In this document: one piece after another, positions 1 through 3,468 of the stretch
How the letters are laid out: every line of letters begins with the position of its first letter
How positions within the stretch are numbered: position 1 is the stretch's first letter
Source: Candidatus Woesearchaeota archaeon
GTDB taxonomy: Archaea; Nanobdellota; Nanobdellia; Woesearchaeales; 21-14-0-10-32-9
Direction: 5' to 3'
Assembly: GCA_003562145.1 (NCBI GenBank)
Contig: PWWA01000003.1
Coordinates: 1-5,477, forward strand
DNA: 5,477 nt
Notes under the pieces: model-generated
The model's input: only the letters and a program-made list of their open reading frames with translations
Database searches by the model: none
Told to the model about the DNA's origin: nothing
Program-made: the position numbers and the translations under genes

Positions 1-184
1 AGGAATAAAACAAGCAAGAAAGACAATGGAAAAAATAGATGAAAACGACTCACCTATACTAGCATGCGCGCTAACCACAAAAAACCAAGGCATCTGGACC
101 GAAGACAAGCATTTCAAAAAACAAAGCAAAACAAGAACCTGGACCACGAGTGAATTATACAAGATATTCTACAAAGACAAATAA
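1..184 (+). CDS. PIN-domain ribonuclease (VapC-like), C-terminal fragment cut by window edge
   Basis: The frame is open from base 2 and gives 60 residues before TAA at 182-184; the start lies outside the window. Visible residues match the second half of a PIN domain. There is a D-x-P-[IL]-L-A-x-A-L helix (D16, P18, L20, A21, A23, L24 of the fragment), then the strand and loop G-I-W-T-E-D-K-H-F (30-38), with D16 and D35 in the places of the last two metal-binding acidic residues. After that comes T-T-S-E-L (48-52), where PIN proteins often have a 'TT..EL' helix. In this family the four-acid site binds Mg2+/Mn2+ and cleaves RNA, usually as the toxin of a VapBC pair. No antitoxin is visible directly upstream because the window begins here. 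The fold call comes from motif recognition only; substrate is unknown. Confidence 0.8.
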   Translation, partial: GIKQARKTMEKIDENDSPILACALTTKNQGIWTEDKHFKKQSKTRTWTTSELYKIFYKDK

Positions 185-202
185 TTCCGGTTTTAACCGG
201 AA
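185..202. repeat. 18-bp near-perfect palindrome after the PIN gene
   Basis: TTCCGGTT (185-192) and AACCGGAA (195-202) are perfect inverted 8-bp arms separated by TT. It begins at the base after the PIN stop codon. A two-base loop would be tight for an RNA hairpin, and the T-rich stretch that follows (from 208) is interrupted, so it could be either a protein-binding site upstream of the next gene or a weak transcript end. Confidence 0.6.
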
Positions 203-223
203 GGCATTCGATTCTTTTACAGG

Positions 224-231
224 TAAATAAA
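224..231 (+). promoter_or_regulatory. Tentative TATA-like box for the 266-616 gene
   Basis: TAAATAAA lies 34 bp before the ATG at 266. With archaeal TATA-to-start spacing it would give a leader of roughly 14 nt. The match to TTTATATA is poor and there is no strong Shine-Dalgarno site (only GAGA at 257-260), so this is a weak candidate. Confidence 0.25.
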
Positions 232-265
232 AAAATGAAAATGGCTACGCAACCTAGAGACAAGC

Positions 266-616
266 ATGAAACAACTAAAGCTCGCAGACAGGGTTTTGCT
301 CCATTACGCGCACTGGATTGATAACATAGACTTATGCCTAGGACCTGCAAGAAGCACCCTCAGCGTTTCAGGCTCAGATTTACTGGAAAGCATTTCCTGG
401 GGAATAAAAATCCTGGATTACGGGGTGATGAAAGCGCCTTTCGTAGCCGCATACCTAGCAAGAACAAAGGATTACTCTGCATTAGCGGACTGGGTCCCAA
501 AAGAATTATTAGCAGTAAGCCTGCCATACGGCGGCTTCCTAGAAATAATGAGAAGATACGAAAAAGTAGCAAAAAAACATTACGGGGTGGACGAAAAAAC
601 AGCAAACATTAAATAG
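266..616 (+). CDS. Uncharacterised 116-residue protein
   Basis: I do not recognise this protein. The ATG at 266 is the only ATG/GTG/TTG available after the in-frame stop at 236-238. It looks mainly helical, with an amphipathic N-terminus and the acidic segment W17-I-D-N-I-D22. A moderately hydrophobic stretch (about 39-65, containing S44-W-G and K56-A-P-F) follows, then D75-W-V-P-K, a second apolar stretch with L86-P-Y-G-G, and a basic tail rich in Lys and Arg (96-116). The hydrophobic stretches carry charges, so a true membrane helix is unlikely, though peripheral membrane contact is possible. There is no signal peptide and only one Cys (C24). It sits between a PIN gene and an AbrB-type regulator, and its last codons overlap the latter's probable TATA box. 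The amino-acid composition (Trp, Tyr, Pro-Gly turns) looks like a real folded protein. Confidence 0.75.
   Translation: MKQLKLADRVLLHYAHWIDNIDLCLGPARSTLSVSGSDLLESISWGIKILDYGVMKAPFVAAYLARTKDYSALADWVPKELLAVSLPYGGFLEIMRRYEKVAKKHYGVDEKTANIK
609..616 (+). promoter_or_regulatory. Probable TATA box of the AbrB-type regulator
   Basis: TTAAATAG lies within the last codons of the upstream gene, and its final TAG is that gene's stop. Archaeal spacing (about 26 bp from the box centre) puts the transcript start near 638, just before the Shine-Dalgarno site. It directly abuts the GTTNAAC operator. The match to TTTATATA is partial. Confidence 0.45.
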
Positions 617-638
617 TTGAACTGTTTAACTGTTCAAC
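616..638. promoter_or_regulatory. Triple GTTNAAC operator-like array
   Basis: Three palindromic 7-mers occur at exact 8-bp steps: GTTGAAC (616-622), GTTTAAC (624-630) and GTTCAAC (632-638), separated by single T's. The outer two are perfect inverted repeats of each other, so the whole 23 bp is one palindrome apart from the centre base and the two spacers. It fills the space between the probable TATA box and the expected transcript start. AbrB/MazE-type antitoxins commonly bind palindromes in their own promoters, so autorepression is the natural reading. Confidence 0.65.
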
Positions 639-640
639 GA

Positions 641-647
641 GGGGGTG
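641..647 (+). promoter_or_regulatory. Shine-Dalgarno site deciding the start at 651
   Basis: GGGGGTG matches GGAGGTG with one mismatch and ends 3 bases before the ATG at 651. An in-frame GTG at 645 lies inside this site and so is not a plausible start. Confidence 0.7.
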
Positions 648-650
648 TTT

Positions 651-917
651 ATGCCAGGAGCTGAAATAGTCAAAATGTCAGAAAAAGGACAACTCGTAGT
701 GCCCAGAGAAATAAGAGAAACATTAAACCTAAGCCCAGGAGAAACCTTTGCAGCTGTACAACTCGCTGATGGAGTATACTTCAAAAAAATAAGAATACCC
801 GAACTAAGAATCGACTTCGAAAAACTAGCAGAAGAAGCCCAGAAAAAATTCAAAGAAAGAAAAACGACAAGGAAAGACGTTAAAGAGGCAATTAAATGGG
901 CAAGAAAAAAATCGTAA
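651..917 (+). CDS. SpoVT/AbrB-domain antitoxin-like transcription regulator
   Basis: 88 residues. The N-terminal half is a swapped-hairpin AbrB/MazE DNA-binding domain: S10-E-K-G-Q-L-V-V-P-R-E-I-R22 is the family signature, followed by L25-x-L-x-P-G30 and the second hairpin ending near I47. The C-terminal half (about 54-88) is a charged helical tail with T72-T-R-K-D-V-K-E-A-I-K-W-A-R85, typical of VapB-type antitoxins that clasp a PIN toxin. These proteins dimerise, bind their own promoter and neutralise the toxin encoded just downstream. Here no toxin follows: 3 bp after the stop the convergent uS7 gene ends. The GTTNAAC array just upstream is the likely operator. It could instead be a solitary regulator, or serve a toxin elsewhere. 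Family confidence is high; antitoxin role is inferred. Confidence 0.88.
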   Translation: MPGAEIVKMSEKGQLVVPREIRETLNLSPGETFAAVQLADGVYFKKIRIPELRIDFEKLAEEAQKKFKERKTTRKDVKEAIKWARKKS

Positions 918-919
918 GC
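896..919 (+). pseudogene. Possible remnant of a toxin start codon region overlapping the antitoxin 3' end
   Basis: In the +1 frame relative to the antitoxin, an ATG at 896 reads M-G-K-K-K-I-V and then S-I-T. Many PIN toxins begin M-x-K-K-I-V-L-D-T and overlap their antitoxin's end in this way. The frame then continues as the antisense of uS7 to a stop near 963 with no PIN features. This may be the stub of a lost VapC, but a lysine-rich tail could produce it by chance. Confidence 0.3.
905..911 (-). terminator. T-tract terminator of uS7 inside the antitoxin gene
   Basis: Seven consecutive T's on the minus strand start 10 bp past the uS7 stop. On the other strand the same bases are lysine codons of the antitoxin. 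Archaeal RNA polymerase stops on T-runs without needing a hairpin. No comparable T-run follows the antitoxin stop on the plus strand. Confidence 0.5.
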
Positions 920-920
920 A

Positions 921-1520
921 TTACCTGCTCGCATCAGCCTGCCTTTCAATCTCAAGCTTCTTAGAAATCGCGAGGCTCTGAGAACTCATCGCATAAGCAT
1001 TAATTATTTCATCAGACAAAGCAGACTCAAAAGTCTTCTTCTTATTAAAAGACTTCTGCCTAGCACCCTGAGCAAACAACCTTAAAACAATATCAACCCT
1101 TCTCTGCGGAGCGCATTCAACCGCCTTAGGATAACGCGCACCACCATACTCAATCGTAACAATTTCCTCGCGGGGAGCAGCATTCTCCACAGCCTTAGCC
1201 AAGACAAGCAAAGGATTCTTCTTAGTCTTCTTCTCAACCATGGACAAAGAAGACTCAACCAAGTCATAAACCTTTTGTGCCTTACCCGTATTGTGACCGG
1301 AGCTAATAAAATGCTTTTTACCCTTGTGGCCTGTAACCATTATCTTATTAATAAGCCTCTCCACCAAAGATACTTTGGACTTGTGAAACTTGTTGCCCGC
1401 GTACCGAGCACCTGTCTTCGGAACAATAACAGGCTTGAGAGATATGTACGGCGCAACCCCCGGGTCAGATATTGTTATGCCCTGGGTGCTCCACTTATTG
1501 AATATTAACGGTTCTGCCAT
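921..1520 (-). CDS. rps7: Small ribosomal subunit protein uS7
   Basis: 199 residues, in the usual range for archaeal uS7. It binds the 3' major domain of 16S rRNA and helps nucleate assembly of the small-subunit head. The conserved core is visible: K44-F-H-K-S-K-V-S-L-V-E-R-L-I-N-K-I-M61, G64-H-K-G-K-K68, N77-T-G-K-A79-81, N102-P-L-L-V-L-A-K-A-V-E-N-A-A-P-R117, E124-Y-G-G-A-R129-Y, P138-Q-R-R-V-D143, and a C-terminus ending K-K-L-E-I-E-R and S-R as in archaeal homologues. It starts at ATG 1520 with a TATA box 23 bp upstream, so the mRNA is probably leaderless. It is divergent from aIF2-gamma and convergent with the AbrB-type gene, with 3 bp between stops. The str-operon partners (uS12, EF-2, EF-1alpha) are not next to it on either side. 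Confidence 0.97.
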   Translation of the reverse strand: MAEPLIFNKWSTQGITISDPGVAPYISLKPVIVPKTGARYAGNKFHKSKVSLVERLINKIMVTGHKGKKHFISSGHNTGKAQKVYDLVESSLSMVEKKTKKNPLLVLAKAVENAAPREEIVTIEYGGARYPKAVECAPQRRVDIVLRLFAQGARQKSFNKKKTFESALSDEIINAYAMSSQSLAISKKLEIERQADASR

Positions 1521-1543
1521 GAGCCCAGGGAAAAAGAGGGTGG

Positions 1544-1551
1544 TTTATAAA
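1544..1551 (-). promoter_or_regulatory. TATA box of uS7
   Basis: TTTATAAA, a perfect palindrome, 23 bp from the uS7 ATG. Typical archaeal spacing puts the transcript start at or within a few bases of the start codon, implying a leaderless mRNA. No well-placed Shine-Dalgarno site is present. Confidence 0.75.
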
Positions 1552-1587
1552 CATTATGATTTTTATGACTATAACGCATGGTAAAGA

Positions 1588-1595
1588 TTTATAAA
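1588..1595 (+). promoter_or_regulatory. TATA box of aIF2-gamma
   Basis: TTTATAAA, identical to the uS7 box, 25 bp before the ATG at 1621 and preceded by purine-rich GTAAAGA that could serve as a BRE. The expected transcript start is about 1617-1619. GAGAGG (1615-1620) touches the ATG and is too close to act as a Shine-Dalgarno site, so the mRNA is probably leaderless. Confidence 0.75.
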
Positions 1596-1620
1596 TAAAG
1601 TTGTTCTCCGCTAAGAGAGG

Positions 1621-2925
1621 ATGGCTGCAAAGAAAAAGGCTGTGAAGAAGAAAGCTGCAAAGAAAAAAATTGGTGGTTCTAAGAAGAAAGAAAAGTTTTT
1701 GCAGCCACAAGTAAATATTGGATTAGTTGGGCACGTGGACCACGGCAAGACAACCCTTACCGAGAGGCTTTCAGGTAAGTGGACGGATACGCACTCCGAG
1801 GAAATAAAACGGGGTATTACGATAAAGCTTGGCTACGCAGACTCCACTTTTTATGAGTGCCCAAAATGCAAAAGGCTTTCTGTTAAGGAGAAATGCCATG
1901 ATTGCGACGAGGAAACAAATCCTTTGAGAAAAGTTAGCTTTGTAGACGCGCCGGGCCACGAGTCATTGATGGCGACGATGCTTGCCGGCGCAACGATTAT
2001 GGACGGCGCGATACTGCTTGTTGCGGCCAATGAGCCTTGCCCGCAGCCGCAGACAAGGGAGCACTTAATGGCGTTGGAAATTGCAGGGATAAAGAACGTC
2101 GTGGTGGCGCAGAACAAGATTGACTTGGTAGACGAGGAAAGAGTTAAGAAGAATTACAGGCAGATAAGGGATTTCCTGAAAGGGACTAGCTATGAAAACG
2201 TTCCAGTTATTCCTTTGAGTGCGCAGCACGGAGCAAACATCCATTACTTAATACAAGCCATACAACAAGTTATTCCAAGCCCTGAGAGGGATGCGAGCAA
2301 GCCCCCGTGGTTCCTTGTTGCGAGGAGCTTCGATACGAATAAGCCTGGCTCTGAGCCGGATGAGCTTGTAGGCGGAATATTGGGAGGCGCCTTAAAGCAA
2401 GGAAAGCTAAGGGTTGGTGACAGGGTTGAGGTTAGGCCTGGAAGGATTTTGGAGGAGCACAACCAATTGGTTTCAAAACCTTTGTTTACAACTATTAAGG
2501 GAATTACGAGTGGGGGTGCTATAGTAGAGGAGATAACTCCTGGTGGCTCAGTGGGAATACTGACTGATTTGGATCCTGCCGTGGTTAAGAGTGATAACTT
2601 AGTTGGCAATATTGTTGGGAGTGAAGGGTTGCTGCCACAGGTGTGGGGTGAGCTAAAGCTAGAGGTTCATTTGCTTGAAAGGGTTGTTGGGAGCAAGGAG
2701 GACTTGAAGGTTGAGCCTGTTAAGATGCATGAATTATTGATGCTTAATGTTAATAGTGCGGCTACTGTCGGCCAGGTTTTTGAGCTTGGAAAGAATAATT
2801 TTAGGTGCAGGCTTCGTTTGCCTGTTTGCGCTGATACTGGGAGCAGGGTTAGCATTAGCAGGCGTGTCGGGACTAGGTTTAGGCTGATAGGGTATGGGGT
2901 TATATTGGAAGATAAGAAAAAATAA
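1621..2925 (+). CDS. eif2g: Translation initiation factor aIF2 subunit gamma
   Basis: 434 residues. This GTPase is the core of the aIF2 heterotrimer: with GTP it binds methionyl-initiator tRNA and delivers it to the small subunit. G-motifs: P-loop G37-H-V-D-H-G-K-T44; switch I R64-G-I-T-I-K-L-G-Y72, the form specific to e/aIF2-gamma; D109-A-P-G-H-E114; N165-K-I-D168; S200-A-Q-H203. A zinc-binding insert has C80-x2-C83 and C92-x2-C95, all four Cys intact. Two beta-barrel domains (about 225-430) follow, including P228-P-W and G247-G-I-L-G-G-A near the domain II start. Residues 1-25 are an added lysine-rich tail (14 Lys) before Q30-V-N-I-G, where most archaeal homologues begin, which explains the length above the usual 410 or so. 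Divergent from uS7. Confidence 0.98.
   Translation: MAAKKKAVKKKAAKKKIGGSKKKEKFLQPQVNIGLVGHVDHGKTTLTERLSGKWTDTHSEEIKRGITIKLGYADSTFYECPKCKRLSVKEKCHDCDEETNPLRKVSFVDAPGHESLMATMLAGATIMDGAILLVAANEPCPQPQTREHLMALEIAGIKNVVVAQNKIDLVDEERVKKNYRQIRDFLKGTSYENVPVIPLSAQHGANIHYLIQAIQQVIPSPERDASKPPWFLVARSFDTNKPGSEPDELVGGILGGALKQGKLRVGDRVEVRPGRILEEHNQLVSKPLFTTIKGITSGGAIVEEITPGGSVGILTDLDPAVVKSDNLVGNIVGSEGLLPQVWGELKLEVHLLERVVGSKEDLKVEPVKMHELLMLNVNSAATVGQVFELGKNNFRCRLRLPVCADTGSRVSISRRVGTRFRLIGYGVILEDKKK
1624..1667 (+). repeat. In-frame direct repeat in the lysine-rich 5' end of aIF2-gamma
   Basis: The 14-mer GCTGCAAAGAAAAA occurs at 1624-1637 and again at 1654-1667, exactly 30 bp (ten codons) apart, with a diverged KKA/KKK unit between. 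This encodes the two Ala-Ala-Lys-Lys-Lys-type blocks of the N-terminal tail and suggests expansion by duplication. Confidence 0.7.
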
Positions 2926-2934
2926 TTTTTTTTT
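2926..2934 (+). terminator. T9 terminator of aIF2-gamma
   Basis: Nine T's directly follow the TAA of aIF2-gamma and overlap the stop codon of the convergent gene at 2933-2935. No stem precedes them; this fits archaeal T-run termination. In the opposite direction the minus-strand gene meets a T6 run at 2916-2921, inside the last aIF2-gamma codons, so the two transcripts should overlap at their 3' ends. Confidence 0.6.
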
Positions 2935-3379
2935 ATTGTCTTAGTTCTTTGTATTTTGTGTATTCTTTTTCTGTGACGAGGCTTATGTCTATGGGGGATG
3001 CGCTGGAATCTTTTGGGCTTGTTATGTATGCCTCGAATATTTTTGCTTTGCCTTGGTATTGCTTTTCTTTTAGCGGGTTTTGTGTTATTGAGAATTTGAT
3101 GTTTGGGTTGTAGTCTAAGGGAGACGTGGTTCTTGTTGTTGTTTGGAGTTTTTGTGCTGCGGCCTGTATTTGTTGTTCTGTGCCGACTCCTAGTACTTGT
3201 ATGGTTCCATAGTTTTTTTCTTGGCCAAGAATTTTTTTTACGAGGTCTCCTTCTAGGTATGTTTCTAGGCCGTTGCTGTCTAGGAATTCGAATGCCGCCA
3301 TGATTTTTCTTTTGTCGGCTCTTTTTATGTCGTATTCTTGTATGTCTTCTTTGTGTGTTATGTATTTTGGGTGTGCCAT
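2933..3379 (-). CDS. Uncharacterised 148-residue protein, possibly an inactive nucleotidyltransferase-like fold
   Basis: No confident family. The ATG at 3379 is chosen because a TATA box sits 21 bp upstream and the longer in-frame extension (to 3472) would be translated terminator and promoter sequence. Residues 17-45 look like a basic helix (D17-I-K-R-A-D-K-R-K-I-M27) followed by F30-E-F-L-D-S-N-G-L-E-T-Y-L-E-G-D45. Then L46-V-K-K-I-L-G52 and a strand T59-I-Q-V-L-G-V-G66 lead to a Gln-rich helix ending near L78. This order of helix, Gly turn, helix, strand resembles minimal nucleotidyltransferases, but the paired catalytic Asp expected in the strand are absent (T59-I60-Q61). The second half is a beta-rich region with Thr/Pro/Ser linkers and no Cys. 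Probably cytosolic. Its codons favour A/C endings, unlike the G/T-rich genes beside it. Confidence 0.82.
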   Translation of the reverse strand: MAHPKYITHKEDIQEYDIKRADKRKIMAAFEFLDSNGLETYLEGDLVKKILGQEKNYGTIQVLGVGTEQQIQAAAQKLQTTTRTTSPLDYNPNIKFSITQNPLKEKQYQGKAKIFEAYITSPKDSSASPIDISLVTEKEYTKYKELRQ

Positions 3380-3400
3380 GGTTGTTGATAGCAATACAAC

Positions 3401-3408
3401 TATAAAAA
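3401..3408 (-). promoter_or_regulatory. TATA box of the 2933-3379 gene
   Basis: On the minus strand this reads TTTTTATA, 21 bp before the ATG at 3379, which predicts a leaderless or very short-leader transcript. Its A/T-rich upstream edge is also one arm of a 7-bp inverted repeat (AAAAAAC at 3404-3410, GTTTTTT at 3416-3422). Confidence 0.55.
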
Positions 3409-3423
3409 ACTTTCGGTTTTTTA

Positions 3424-3468
3424 CTACTAAAAAGTAAAAAAAATAAAGAATTGGGGGTTTAGCCCCAA
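3424..3468 (-). terminator. Hairpin plus T-tract terminator of the repeat lipoprotein, stop codon in the loop
   Basis: On the minus strand, TTGGGG (3468-3463) pairs with CCCCAA (3456-3451) around a 6-nt loop that contains the TAA stop at 3461-3459. Downstream comes a long T-rich stretch (3447-3424) with runs of T8 and T5. This has the form of a bacterial intrinsic terminator, which is less usual beside the plain T-runs at the other ends in this window. Confidence 0.7.

Noticed and set aside
235..321. 28-codon ORF starting ATGAAAATG before the 266 gene, with AGGT 10 bases upstream
   Set aside because: It overlaps the better-supported 266-616 frame, has a low-complexity charged sequence and no recognisable motif.
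3404..3422. AAAAAAC/GTTTTTT inverted repeat as a regulatory hairpin
   Set aside because: The stem is nearly all A-T and lies in a very A/T-rich promoter and terminator spacer, so chance is likely.
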